Positions 44,560-55,938 of a stretch of DNA of 64,000 nucleotides are shown here, in pieces. Each line of letters starts with the position of its first letter. The first letter of the stretch is position 1. The stretch is from Gautieria morchelliformis (Eukaryota > Basidiomycota > Agaricomycetes > Gomphales > Gomphaceae): positions 301,678 to 365,677 of the forward strand of contig WHVA01000045.1 in assembly GCA_015179125.1 (NCBI GenBank), written 5' to 3'. Under the pieces are notes generated by a model that had not been told where the DNA came from, ran no database searches, and saw only the letters and a list, made by a program, of their open reading frames with translations. A program made the position numbers and the translations under genes.

Positions 44560-45370
44560 TGGCTGGTTGTGGAGATCACACTACCACACAACTGACAAGG
44601 GGAAATCCAAAGAGAAAAGTCTAAGGACCCCCAATGTCAGCGAGCCCGTATTATACTACACTGCGCAGCCAGGGACAACACTTGGCACCCGCCATCAACC
44701 CTGCATCCTCCTGACCTCCCTGACCCTTGATCGACCCTTGATGTCACCTATTACGCGAGTCGCTTGATTTCCGACACTGTTCCGAGAGTGGAAGTCGGAA
44801 ATTGGAGTGGAACTGGCAAGGCGAACAGAACTGGTGGAAGTTCTCCCAGAAGCGGAATCATTTCCGAAAGCGGAGGCGGAGATGAAATCGGAATTGGAAG
44901 CGGAGTTGGAAATGGAGTCGGAACTGGGTGTGGTGTCGGAACTGGAAATGGAAAACAGGGTGTCCCCTGACAGCATCCCAATATTGGGCCTCAAAGAGTT
45001 CAGATACTAAGGTCAATGTCCAATTAGTATCTGACTGAGTGACAGATGTGCAGTACAAATTGCACATGAGCCTCCTTGAATCTGTTGCTGTGACCTTTTC
45101 ACAATATCTTTCAAATGCTGTCGGACTCTCAGCCTGACCCAATTTGCCTCAAAGCACATGTTACTGTGAGAAAACTCAACAATCTTCTCTCTTGGTTCTA
45201 TTACCAGTAAGAGTTTTCTGCTCAGTAGGACTAGGCTGATCTAGTGTATAAGATACAGTCAAGTTGTGTTATGTATCGGAAATCCCAGAGAACAGAACTA
45301 AAAGGACAGTGGCTTCAACTTATGTGTTGTGCCCCCAATGAACTATTGTCCTAGGTATTTCAGTATTGAT
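44560..45370. repeat. LTR-like fragments (GTTGAAGCC family) with a purine-rich tract
   Basis: Minus strand from 45313: GTTGAAGCCACTGTCCTTTT, with GTTCATTGGGGGCACAACAC just upstream, the same arrangement as at 51885-51910 plus 53095-53150. On the plus strand 44585-44625 shares GGGGAAATCCAAAGAGAAAA with 53185. Between them 44755-44975 is a purine-rich tract of GGAA/CGGAA words, with GGAAGCGGAGTTGGAAATGG-like variants. These look like pieces of one LTR family, rearranged. Ends are not fixed. Confidence 0.5.
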
Positions 45371-46681
45371 TACAAGAGGCGCCGGCGCGAAGCGCCGGCT
45401 TGTCTCATGGCTCACACAGAAGACCTTTGCAAAGAAATGTGAGTCACGAGTAAGGGTCGAAGAGTGTGGTGTTACAGGCCAAAGAGTTCCCAGTGAGCAA
45501 ATAACAAACAATGTAGTAGGTAGTTGCAGGTTATAGCGGGCGAACATATTTACATATCATCTTCGGGTAGGATGTGACACATGAGTAGGTAAGGAACAAT
45601 GGGGGACAACCATTACAGCAGGAACTCCCAATAGGTGACATTTGTTGTTGTTTTTCCTCCAGGGCGTAGATAGATCCTGGCACAGTCACGATGGTGAATT
45701 CAGGAGATGGCACTGTAAAGTTGACCATGGGAGAATATGGGGCATGTAAGATCAATTCCAAGGCAGTCAAGTGTAAGACCTTGACAGCTATTAAAAGTGG
45801 TAGTGTATGCAGGCGCGAGGGGAAATTGCTGGTGGAGTAAAGTGTGTTGTGAGGTGGGTAGGAAAGTGGTAAAGGTAATTCTTGGTATGAGGATGTCTTA
45901 TGGATCGATCTGATTAACACCACCAACACCTTTCAGGATACGTACAGTGACAATTCTTGTTCTGACTTGGATGATGACCAGTCGACATTGGAATTCAGCA
46001 TCATCAGTTTCATGAAGGCTGCCTGTGGCAAACTATGACTTTTCAGGATGCTGCAGGAGATTGATTAGCATGGAATTGTAGAGGTCAACCTGAGCATTCA
46101 TTGGGCAAGTATTGCACATGTCAAACAATCAGCTGGCGAAGAAAGAACATGCTGGGGAAAAACAAAACCCATGAGGGCAGAAGCATCATAGACGGTGTCA
46201 ATAAGGAGGTGCGTTTGATTTTGCAAGACCCAAGTTCATAGTAATATCAGATGCGTGACCATACCGATGGCGTACACTGTCAGATTCGCCATTTTGGATT
46301 ACTGTGCACATAGCCTTCTCCTTGCCCGATCCAATACGTGTAACAGTTACTGTATACACCTCGTCATATCTAACCTTATATTCCAAGTTGTAAGAATAAT
46401 GGTTTGACGGCCTATGTTTACATCCGATCTGGGATTGGGGACAGTTGCGGAAAATTCATATGGTGGACTATCACGTCGCAGGAGCAGTTATTCCTTTACC
46501 CGTGGGCACACTGACAATTTTGACACATTGTGTGCCCTGGAGCCTTTCTTGCTATCAGGAACAACCTGACGCACAATTTCCTTGCAGGGAGGGGATAGCC
46601 ATTAACGTCGCACAATGTGTGAGATTACCTCCCTCCGAGCTTTGGCCGCCCTTTGCCTTCGTGGGCGGCTGTTACGACCAC
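45371..46681. other. no gene recognised
   Basis: Contains a perfect hairpin at 45381-45399 (GCCGGCGC-GAA-GCGCCGGC). The minus frame 45929-45531 has no known motif. Nothing else is seen. Confidence 0.4.
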
Positions 46682-46875
46682 GGATGCCCTCCCAACATCC
46701 AGAATCATGACCTGAATGTGGGAGGGCATTGAGGGGGGGCGATAAAGAAGGTCATAACGTCCCCGGGGACATCCCGATGACCATGGATGCCCTCCCAACA
46801 TCCAGGACCTGAATGTAGGAGGGCATCAAGGGGGACGATAAAGATGGTAATAACATCTCTGGGGACGACGAAAAT
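46682..46875. repeat. 103-bp tandem duplication, each unit with an inverted repeat
   Basis: Units start GGATGCCCTCCCAACATCCA at 46682 and 46785. Within each, ATGCCCTCC pairs with GGAGGGCAT about 30 bp later. The second unit is slightly shortened and diverges after about 46860. Confidence 0.85.
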
Positions 46876-47035
46876 CAGGGAGGAGAGAGAGGGAGGGTGG
46901 AATGTATAGAATGACAGCCCGGAAGGATGGATCGAGCAGCGTCGTGACAGGCTTTTAAAGGAGGACATCGGAAGGAACGTGGCATTGTGGGTTGAAGAAA
47001 AAGGTGCTCCGGACGGCAGAAGGAAGAGAGGAGAG

Positions 47036-47205
47036 GAACGTCAGGGGTGGAAGATGTCCTCATCGTAAACGTAGGAAAAAGGAGAGGCGGTCATTGTGGC
47101 GGAAGGAAAAAGGTGGGCGGCACGGCAGAACAAAGAGAGGAGATGAACGTCAGGGGGGAAGACATCGTCATCGTAAATGGAGGGAAAAAGGAGAGCTGGA
47201 GGCCC
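47036..47205. repeat. 109-bp tandem duplication, purine-rich
   Basis: GAACGTCAGGGG, ATCGTAAA and GGAAAAAGGAGAG recur in order at 47036 and 47145. The strand is strongly purine-biased. No gene is seen in it. Confidence 0.75.
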
Positions 47206-47914
47206 CTAAATCATTTGTCACCTCAACCTCAGCATGGCTCGCGACAAGGGGCGCACACCTTATCCCCTTTCAGGCGTCCCCTCTTTTACCCGGCCCTTCG
47301 TTCTCAGACCCAGACCTCCTTCCCCTTTCCTAAGCGGCCCCTCTGCGCTCCATTGCCCGTGTCATTTCTGGCTGGTGGGTGCTGGAGGTGCTCTACCGAT
47401 GCGTTGTCTCCATATCCACATGTGTTGGTGAGTCCTCATTCGATATGGTCTCCTTAATCATCTGTTAACCCATGTAGCGAATAGCTACAGAAGGAGCTTG
47501 GGCCCACCTTCTTGCATATTCGAGTCAAAAGAGTAGCGGAGGGAGCATATGCCAGAGAATAATAAGTTGTCACCAGTAATCCATCACGACGATAGAAGAA
47601 AACACCATAAGCCAAAAGTAATGTTCAGAACAAAGCCTATGACAATGGCCATCCGCATTCGTTTTCTAGATTTTGATGAAGTTAACTTCCGTCTCTTCAA
47701 CATCTAAGCCGCTCACGAAAAAAAGACACTGGGGAGACGTTCCATCTGTCAGCCATTATCCCAAAATACTGGCGCACGAGACTCCCGAAAGAAAAAGAAG
47801 GGTAATATTGGGAAGAAAACCCCATAAGCAGACCTTGTAAAACGGTGGAGGATGTGGATGCAGATGACTGAGAGAGCGCAGCTGATCCAGCTGCGTCTAT
47901 TGAATCAATCCACT
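47206..47914. other. no gene recognised
   Basis: Short proline-rich frames (47234-47431) without motif. The A-rich part 47530-47700 may be intron or spacer. The minus frame 48152-47697 is partly antisense to the glycosyltransferase remnant. Confidence 0.35.
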
Positions 47915-48757
47915 GTAGGCCGACCCCAGCCCCTTCGTGTTCCACTGGGCCGACGACATCGACGAAGCAGGGCCTGACCTCAGGTTCTCCGGCACGGACC
48001 TCTGGCCGGACTCTGTGGGGAAATCGCTCCTCCCGCCCTTGCCCCTCGTCCCGACGCCAGATACCCGCCCGCCGACGCTCAACAGCTACGGCGAGGTCGG
48101 AGACCATTTCGGGAAGAGCCCGCTCCGCCCGGCGCAGATATCGTGCTGGCACTCACACTACCGCATGCTCCGCCGCATCACAGAGGGAGACGATGAGGTC
48201 GCGATCGTGTTTGAGGACAACATCGACATGGAGTGGGACCTCGAGCTCCGGGGCTGCGCTGTGTGTGGCCCGCTTTACCTGAGGATTGGGATCTGGTCAT
48301 GCTCGGTGCGCCTGTTTGTTCTCGCAACCCCTCCACACCGCTGATTTGACAGTGCACGGCAGGCCACTGCCACAGTCGCGAGTGGGATTGGCCTGCTCTT
48401 AAAGGCGCGCCAACGCTGCACCCCGCATTGCACACGCTCTGCACGCATGCGTACGCTGTGAACCGCCGCGCCGTGCAGCGCATGGTGCGCCGCATGTGCT
48501 CGGAGCCCTTCGCGTATTCACGCACCGTCGACCACGCCATCCAGCACCTGTCGTCGTACCGCGAGATAAAAGTATTCTCCGTCTTTCCGCAGGTCGTCAT
48601 CCAGACGTATGAAACGGAGAGCGATATCACGCCGGGGCGGAGTAAGGACAGGATGCATTGGTTGGAGGATGGCGTTCGCGACAGGATGGCGCTGGTGGAG
48701 GAGTTAATTAATACCTGGCCAGACTGGGAGGGGGCTTCCAGGAGAAATAAGCTATAG
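47915..48757 (+). pseudogene. glycosyltransferase family 25 (LPS biosynthesis type) remnant
   Basis: Reads DPSPFVFHWADDIDEAGPDL, then ISCWHSHYRMLRRITEGDDE and AIVFEDNIDMEWDLE. The last carries the acidic ED-x-D pair of GT25 enzymes, with the usual EDD changed to EDN. A frame change near 48250-48270 is needed to reach WPALPEDWDLVML. An intron (about 48304-48355) leads to GAPTLHPALHTLCTHAYAVN and SYREIKVFSVFPQVVIQTYE, ending RRNKL. The N-terminal nucleotide-sugar binding part is missing, and with the frameshift this is a pseudogene. Intact relatives transfer sugars in the secretory pathway. Confidence 0.75.
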
Positions 48758-50234
48758 ACAGACGTCATAATATTAGATCAATAGACCTATAAATTAACAG
48801 GGTGTATAATACGCACTGGCAACTCTGCGCAACCTACCTGAGTCGCCCCTCGCTTGTCATCCTCCCCAACCTCCATTACAGGGCCAACAGAACAATGCAG
48901 CCAAGTTGAAGTATTAAGTTGGCCAGAAGGCTCCTTAGAAGCTGTGTGATCCTCCGAGTGAGACCGCCGTTGACGTTCTTCCAGCGAGAGCAGCCAAGGG
49001 TATAGTAACGTTCCATCGGTGAGCAGTCTTCCAGAATGAATGAGACGCAGTCGTCTATTCGCAACCTCAGTTCTTTGTCCATGTATCTGGACAATGTGGA
49101 TAATTTATTGACATAGTATTTGGCAATAACTATGGATGAGCACACCTTTTTGATGTCTCGTATGGAATCCTTCTCTCCAACAAACATGATCAAGTCTTCA
49201 ACACCTTTGGTAAATCGAATGGTTGGGGTGGGGCAGGCTGGTATGCTGGATCCAGGCTCTCAGCTTTTCGTTTGCCCTCGGCCTTCTCGCTAAGTGGAGG
49301 CATGATGGCACACTAGCGGAGATCGAATCCAAGAGTCATGTCGATGTCAGACCATCATGGACTCGAATTTGGCCGCGAAAACAATCATTCAGACATCAGT
49401 AGGTCGCACAGAACACCCTGGCACCAAGAAGAGGTCTCAAACCTGCAACGACGCATGTCAGACTCAGACTGTGCCCGTGCCAATTAGCACAGGAGCAACA
49501 TTACCTTCACTTGGCGATGCATCCCACCCGTCACGAGCCACCCCAGGCCTGTTTCTTTCATACTGAGCAACTGCCAGTCCATTGGTAGCATGGACGATGA
49601 GTGAGGGAGCGTTATTTGTTCCAGCGGCGGTCCCATCTGTTCCAATGATGAACACGACGTTGACCACATATAGTATGACCGAATTCACCGAATTCACCCA
49701 CCGCCGCTCTCCGGACCAGTACAGACAGAGGGCGCACCCAGGAGTGTATAAAAAAAGAGTGGCGGCTGAGCTAAGCAAGTACTGAACATTGCCAAAATTA
49801 CCTGGAATGCGGTCCTAGCGCGCGAAGCAGGTCACAATACGGTACAGACAGTGATGGGATTTGAGGGAACCGGAGATAGAGCTAGAGCTCGAATCCTCAT
49901 GGTATGGTATACTTTCATAATGGAAGATGGCGGGCTCCGAAGGTCCTAACACGTGAAGCAGGTCACAACACTGAGAGCTTGGCAGAGGGGAAATGTTACC
50001 CATCAGAGCCGCATGGCAGAAAAGGGGAGTGGCAAAGAAGGAGGCAAAAATTACCTAGAATGCGCAAAGGGGAAAGGGGTCAGGAACGAACCACAGGCGC
50101 AGAGGGCAAAGCTAAGAAACCTGAGGACGGGTCGATTAAGCAGGTCATGTCATGATTGAACCTGCTTGTCACATACTTGGTGTCGAACGCTTCGTGCGTA
50201 TCATGCTGGGACACATCGCAAGCTGATGAAGAGC
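48758..50234. other. no clear gene
   Basis: The minus frame 49193-48876 (105 codons, ending LANLILQLGCIVLLAL) has a hydrophobic tail but no known motif. The minus frame 49778-49464 contains LIVHATNGLAVAQYERNRPG and may be a decayed exon. Both are unassigned. Confidence 0.35.
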
Positions 50235-50640
50235 GAAACACTCACTCCCGCGTGCCGGCATGCCCAGACGACATCGGTCGGAGCACTGCCAATCGTCAGC
50301 CCGGAACCCGTCCACATGTTGGTCCCAATTTGGATGCTTGCACCGCCTGAATTAGTGCGTATTCTGGCATCTGTCGAGCTGCCGCTAGAAATCGGCTTAA
50401 TATGGGGTCGAGATGGGGACTTCCGCGTGCGAATGGGGTCAGTTATGCATAGAATTCGAAGTACAACATAGCGAGGTCATAGCATGAGGTATGTCAAACA
50501 CTACATATTACACAGAATGACGATGTTGGAAATGCACCATCCTTCCCACCGACAACACATCTTGAGCCATCTTCGGATGCGGCAAATGTTCCGCCACCAA
50601 CGGTGCATGTGTGACTGTTCTCGAGGGGCCCTGACATCCG
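50235..50640 (-). pseudogene. probable RTC1/WDR24-like (SEA complex) remnant
   Basis: Two stretches fit the N-terminal beta-propeller start of the SEA/GATOR2 subunit Rtc1 (WDR24): TVGGGTFAASEDGSRCVVGG near 50545-50615 and NMWTGSGLTIGSAPTDVVWA near 50265-50330. The sequence between them and after them is full of stops, with no splice chain I can build. Intact proteins are over 700 residues with several WD40 repeats and a RING end, none of which is present here. The assignment rests on two short blocks. Confidence 0.4.
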
Positions 50641-51153
50641 TGATGTGTTCGGTCGGTGTAGACCCAAGGTAGCATCGGACGGTCCAGTAATCGCAAGGAT
50701 CGATATGAAAACATGGAGGTCTGGGATGAAGCGGCAGGAGGGGGGGAAGGGGGGAAGGATGCCCCCACCCTTAAAAAGAAAAAAACCCCAAGGCCCGGCC
50801 GTTTAGCCGGAAAGGGGAAAGGGGAGGGAGGTCCGGGTCTGAGAACGACGTCAGATAAAAGGTCAGGCACAGGCTGTTGGGTGCATTTATGCTCCTGCAC
50901 CAAAATCAAGCATAATATGTTCGATTTACTGTATGGTGTTCCAATTCTTTCTCACATTGTTCTTGTACCATGCATCTATTTCTCTGATTATTTTCGAAAT
51001 TTTCCAGTCACTCCTTATCTCTCCATTTCATTCTGTTATTCCTATTTTCACAGGCGGCTGCACCCAGCGGAGTTTGAAATGACTTCAACGCGCGAGCCCT
51101 TGGGCGCTAAAGGGCCGGGTGCACGTATATGCCTTCTGAGACAGGATAGTGCT
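50641..51153. other. no gene recognised
   Basis: 50740-50850 is G/A-rich with an (A)n/(C)n stretch. The T-rich 50930-51060 resembles a promoter or UTR. No protein or RNA signal was found. Confidence 0.35.
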
Positions 51154-51310
51154 CCTCTCTCAGTGACAATAAATTCACTGAGAGAGGTGAGTAGTATTCT
51201 TTATATTTACATAGCATGTTGACTGAAAATCATGTAGTGTATTTGATTCTAGGTATTGTATTAATATAATAGTGACAATAAATTCACTGAGAGAGTGTAT
51301 TTGATTCTAG
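51154..51310. repeat. duplicated short inverted repeat
   Basis: CCTCTCTCAGTGA (51154-51166) pairs with TCACTGAGAGAGG (51175-51187) around an 8-bp loop. The right part, AGTGACAATAAATTCACTGA and following bases, occurs again at 51271-51295. The second copy is flanked by direct repeats GTGTATTTGATTCTAG at 51237 and 51295. Likely a miniature element or its replication scar. Confidence 0.7.
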
Positions 51311-51525
51311 CTTTCTAAGAACTCTACCGAACCTTCCCTGCCATAGCCCCTAGTTGCTGACACAGGCCACAGCCACCCACTGAGGCAAAGACGGCCAAAG
51401 CTCGGAGGGAGGTTTGGGTAAGGAGACGGTGAATTGGAGACCGGAAGAGGCAGAGGTAAGGAGGGTTCAGGAGTTGAGCTTAGATGAATGGGTTGGGGGT
51501 CAGAAGTCGGAGATCGGAGGTCGGA

Positions 51526-51918
51526 AAATGTGGAAGCTGCTGTCCTTTTCTAGTTCTGATTTCCAGGATTCATGATATGTAACATTTGTCATAGTTACTT
51601 CTGCTCACATCAGAATTGCTTACCTCCACCTCCTGACATGTTGTTCCAGCTTTTTGTATAAAACCCAGTCATGTAAGCTCTCTGTTTCTGCAATCAGATA
51701 ATCAACTTTGATACTTGAATTTTGAGTATTTGATGTATGCCCCCAAAAAATGTCACAAACATTCACATGATGCATCCAAAACCTTTGACTTCTGACTCAA
51801 TTCCTGTCATTCAACTTGGATCAATTCTTGAACTCTCCTCTACTTTGATCTCTTCTGACTTCCAATCTCTGAAATACTTATGATGATAGTTCATTGGGGG
51901 TGCAACACATATGTTGAA
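51526..51918 (+). repeat. LTR-like repeat of the GTTGAAGCC family, internal part before the hAT-like insertion
   Basis: 51526 begins TGTGGAAGCTGCTGTCCTTT, a variant of the start at 53097 (TGTTGAAGCCACTGTCCTTT). A TATA-like TTTTTGTATAAAACCC lies near 51650. It ends with ATAGTTCATTGGGGGTGCAA and ACACATATGTTGAA, where a purine-rich GGGGG tract stands just before the next LTR start, as a polypurine tract does. It may be LTR - short inside - LTR of a very small element. Confidence 0.5.
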
Positions 51919-53094
51919 TAGTGTTCTGCAAACCCCAGCTCGGCTCAAAAGCCCCGGCTTCGGCTCGGCTCACGCCGGCTCGGGCTCACAGAATTCAGGG
52001 CTGGGCCCTGAGTGCCGGCTCGGGCTTGGCCTGGCTTAAGCTGGGGCTCTTCAGTGGGAAATATTGACCGAGGGGATGCAACACTGAAGTGGAAATTCTA
52101 TGTACTTTTAACTAGCTAGTTGTATTCTATATCAACTTTGCTCTCCCCCTCCACAAGCTCACAGTCACTGGAGAGGTCAATGACCTCTCCCGGTGTCTGA
52201 GGCACCTCCGGACCTTCGTCCATGGCACAATTTGCAGTCAATCATTTTTTTACCTTCCTCAACATGTAGATTATCGAAAAAAAAAATCGTGTATCCAAAG
52301 TACGATCTTTGGACTTGATCGCCGTGTCAGGTAAGCCCTCTACACCATCTAGGTCCTTGAGCCAGCCGTCAGGGCGAGCCAGAGCTCCCTGGACTATCTT
52401 ATCTTGTATGGCTGAAGTCCCCGGTGTAGCCTTGCTTTGAGTACCTGAATCTTAAATCAATAGATAGACAATATTCTATACAAAGATATGACTCACCAGT
52501 AATGCCGCCAGATTCCTTATTCATAACCATTTCAGTACTACTGAAATCAGTAGGCTTGGCAACGGTCCTTGCATTTGGCTCAATCACCAGGGCAGGCTCA
52601 ACGATAGTCTTTTGTTTTTTATTTATTTTTATGTTGGTCAGTAGTTTCTACCACCTTAGTCACGACCTTGGCATGCTTTCGTTGACCGAGAACATTGGCC
52701 AGATTATCCGGATCCTTCAGTGCGGCACTTGGCTTTAGCGTTCGGCCCGAACAGGCACTCTTGATAGGGAGCAGCTGCACCTCGTCCTCATCGCTGGGGT
52801 CCTGGATATGGGGCAAGGGCATGGCAGTGAGCAGCAGACAGAAAAAAATTTCAAACTCAACCAATACAGTACAGGATATACTCAAATTAGCTACCTGAGT
52901 GCTGCCTGCCACCCGAACTGTGCATACTGGCTAAGTGCCCAAGAGCCGTGGCTTCAGGGCTTGGCTCGGACTCTCAAAACTCAAGCCAGGCCCTAGATCC
53001 CGGCCTCAGGACGGCTTTGGCCCAGCTTGGCCCGGCTTTTGGGGGCTCGGCTCCGGCTTAGGCTGCAGCTGAAGCCGGGCTTTGCAGAACACTA
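51919..53094. mobile_element. hAT-like non-autonomous transposon with 8-bp target duplication
   Basis: The ends TAGTGTTCTGCAAA (51919-51932) and TTTGCAGAACACTA (53081-53094) are perfect inverted repeats. The direct repeat ATGTTGAA lies on both sides (51911-51918 and 53095-53102), the 8-bp duplication typical of hAT. The subterminal 100-150 bp at each end is rich in GGCTCGGCTC words in opposite orientation. Length 1,176 bp. Inside, the minus frame 52912-52619 (acidic DPSDEDEVQLLPIKSACSGR) may be a leftover of a transposase N-terminus; no catalytic domain is present. Excising the element in thought restores a continuous GTTGAAGCC LTR start. Confidence 0.88.
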
Positions 53095-53600
53095 ATGTTG
53101 AAGCCACTGTCCTTTTAGATCCAAGTTCTGGGATTCTCGATACCTAACATATATACACAACACAGACATAGCTGGTAAAGGGGGATCCAAAGAGAAAACT
53201 CTAAGGAACTCCTTCACCGGCTAGCTACAACTATAAGCTGCAGGCATGCTAGCCCAACACCGAATGAACAAGTTACATAAGCGATCGCACTGGCGATAAC
53301 AGGGACAGTGTTATGATCTGTTCCTGAGTCTGGTTCCAAAGCCTCAGCTTTGGTACTTGCTCGGGAACCCTTGGTTTCCCTTCATACTTGTCCATCACCC
53401 CTGGTTCCCCTTCTTAGCTAGTTCCCTGTATGTTCATCCCTTCGTTCCCCTTGTCTGCTAGTTCCAGTCATTGATGTCCCTGACCCTGCATCCTGCTTTA
53501 CTATATAAACCCCCCCAATCCTGTATGCTAGTTCCTCAGTTCAGATATCAACTTAGCTCCTCATACACTAAGCTCTCCTGTCTGATATCAATTCTGATCC
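53095..53600 (+). repeat. LTR-like repeat of the GTTGAAGCC family
   Basis: Starts TGTTGAAGCCACTGTCCTTT at 53097. It contains the block GGGGGATCCAAAGAGAAAAC shared with 44585, and CTATATAAACCCCCCC (near 53500) followed by CTAGTTCCTCAGTTCAGATA, which looks like an LTR TATA box and transcript start. The right end is not fixed. Confidence 0.55.
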
Positions 53601-55459
53601 TCAGCTTAAAGCCAAACCCCATTCCCGAAATTAGGGCGGAGCAGTGAGTGGGAACAACCTATGAAGTTGAAGCTAAGCCCTCAGTTCCAAACCTCGGCTC
53701 GGCTCTCTTTTGGAGCTGAGTCTTAGGATGACATACCTTCTTAACAGATGGACAGATAAGAAAGGAATGATGTTGGAAGTGGCTGGAACATGGAGGGAAA
53801 TGAATGGAGCACAATACAGAAGGATACCAAAGGCTAGGAAAGGCTCAGGGCCCCCAATTACATGTTGCCCTGCAATAAAGTGCACATGGTGATAATGTGC
53901 AAGTGGTGATAATGACCATTGTGATAATGTGCAAGCTGCAAAAATGCCCACTGCGGCAATTGTTTTGGAACCCTTCAAGACTTTGGTGTTATTGCTAACA
54001 CTTCAATCTATCAGAACATGTCGTTTACGAGACTCAAAGAATATTAAACAATGCTGCAGCACAACTCCGGAAATAATTTAATATTTGTACCTTGGTTGCA
54101 ATCTGCGTAAAAACTAGTCCAAGTTGATACGGATGGAAGGCAATGTGTTTCTTAGCAGCACTGAACAATAAACTAAAAGAATGTAGGTTCAAGGACACTA
54201 TCGGGGTCCAAGCGTATTCCAAAATATAAAGGAATGTACTTAGCAGGCAAGTTTATAAATGGACTGCCCTGATAATCTACCAGCGCACAGCAATAAAACG
54301 AGAGGCAAAGAATAGAATCTAAAGCGGCTTTTACAAGTAACAGGAATTGACTTGTGAAAGATATTAACCAGGAAAATCAACTGATCAACTCTCTCGGGTA
54401 TTGGAGTGCGAATGGCAAGACTATCAATTGACAGACTCACTCTGTAGAATTACACCCGGAGGATTAGTCTAGGTGGCTAAGCAGAAAAGTATCTACTTAA
54501 CAAGGAATTAGACACTAAAGTAAGTGAATAACCCTAGCTGGGGTTAGCAGCTTAGTAAGATGCAAGTCACACGAGTCACGTGTAGGATAGAAGCAGTAGA
54601 TTGCTAGATTGGATGATTCTCCTAGGGGGTCAGAATGGCCTCCTTTTATATTGTAAATTACACAGGATTACGTAAAATGGGGAGCTTCTATCTATTAGGC
54701 GAGTGATGTCATAAGTAAATATTTGCGCAGCTAAAACACACCCTCGTAACTATAGTGGTGTGTTTGTGCAAGGAAATTAAGAATAGATAGCCAATCACCT
54801 TCCCTGATTTGCACTGCCCAGCATAGCCTTACACAGCCCTGCATAGCCCTGCACAGCCCTATGATGTCAAGGGTCCTATTTCAGGGGTTGTGGCACTAAG
54901 CTTGGAGGCTCAGCATCCAATAAGATTGCTTGATTATGCACCCTAGTTTTGGCTCTGCATATCATTGGACAGTCTTGCACACAGCCTTACACAGCCATGG
55001 TTGCTATGAGGCAAGTCATGTGTCTGCTGGGTTTGAACTATATTTAAGTGTACAGGCTTGGGTAAGCTGCACCGGATATTCCCAATCTCACCAGCTGAGA
55101 TTGAAAGAGCCAAAGTGTCGGAGTTGTGGGTGTTTGAGGACGTGCGGCTCTGAATAAGCGCGTTCGAGGATCGCTCCGGTCGGAGTTTGAAATTGAGCGC
55201 TGATGACAAAGTTATGGATTCTCATGGGTTCATAGCCTTTGTCAAACACAATAAGCAGTTTTGAGCCAAGGAGGTCAGGACAATTGGCGAAAAAATGCAA
55301 GAAAATTCAAGGAATATTCTAAAAACAGTTCCCCATCAAAGCTGCGTGTATTGGCTGATGTTAAGATGGGAAAAAGGTTTTTACAGACTTTTTAATGCTT
55401 TTTTCGAGATTTTTAAACTAGAAAGCTGGTTCCTACACAGCAATGCACATGGTGATAAT
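53601..55459. other. AT-rich stretch, no gene recognised
   Basis: 53870-53935 has tandem GTGATAATGTGCAAG-like words. 54040-54480 has minus frames (54222-54034, 54440-54240) without motif. 54810-54870 repeats GCATAGCC/TGCACAGCCCT. The inside of a decayed LTR element is possible, but no gag or pol was recognised. Confidence 0.35.
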
Positions 55460-55901
55460 GGATGCCTATCCATAGACCTAAATGCTAAATAAAGTGTCCT
55501 AAATCTTCCAGAACATTGTGCTGGCCACTAGCCGATGACAGAGAAGTGCGTTGAAACTCTGTGGAACAACCCAATGCCATCCTAAACCCTTCGTTTAGGA
55601 TGGCCTCCTCCCCCCCGTCCTAAATGTTTCATTTCATTTAAATTTGACAGTTATTTGACAGCTCATCCCAGAACGGCATACCATTCCCCTGCTATGCCCC
55701 CCGTCCATCTCAGCCACTAATTAGTCAGGACCAAGTCCTCGGAGCTCAGTCAACGAGCTGCCATGTGCATGCCGGTGACAGGTTAACTGAAAATTGGATT
55801 TTGGTCTTACAGTTCAAGCTATTGGTCTAAATCTGACAGCTGTTGTGTCACTCATCTTAGAACCTTGGATTTAGGTTTTTAGGACTATGGATAGGCATCC
55901 A
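55460..55901. mobile_element. candidate MITE with about 21-bp inverted ends
   Basis: GGATGCCTATCCATAGACCTA-type end at 55460-55480 pairs with 55881-55901 with one mismatch. The 442-bp inside contains a further hairpin (ATCCTAAACCC/TTTAGGAT near 55585-55610) and no frame of note. A target duplication is not clear. Confidence 0.6.
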
Positions 55902-55938
55902 ATGAATGCCACGATAATGCTTGCAGCAATAAAGCAGT

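Noticed and set aside
45381..45399. GC-rich perfect hairpin resembling a bacterial terminator
   Set aside because: No T-run and a eukaryotic context. Kept only as a note in the surrounding stretch.
47697..48152. 151-codon minus-strand frame
   Set aside because: Its first half is antisense to the GT25 remnant, and the second half has no recognisable features.
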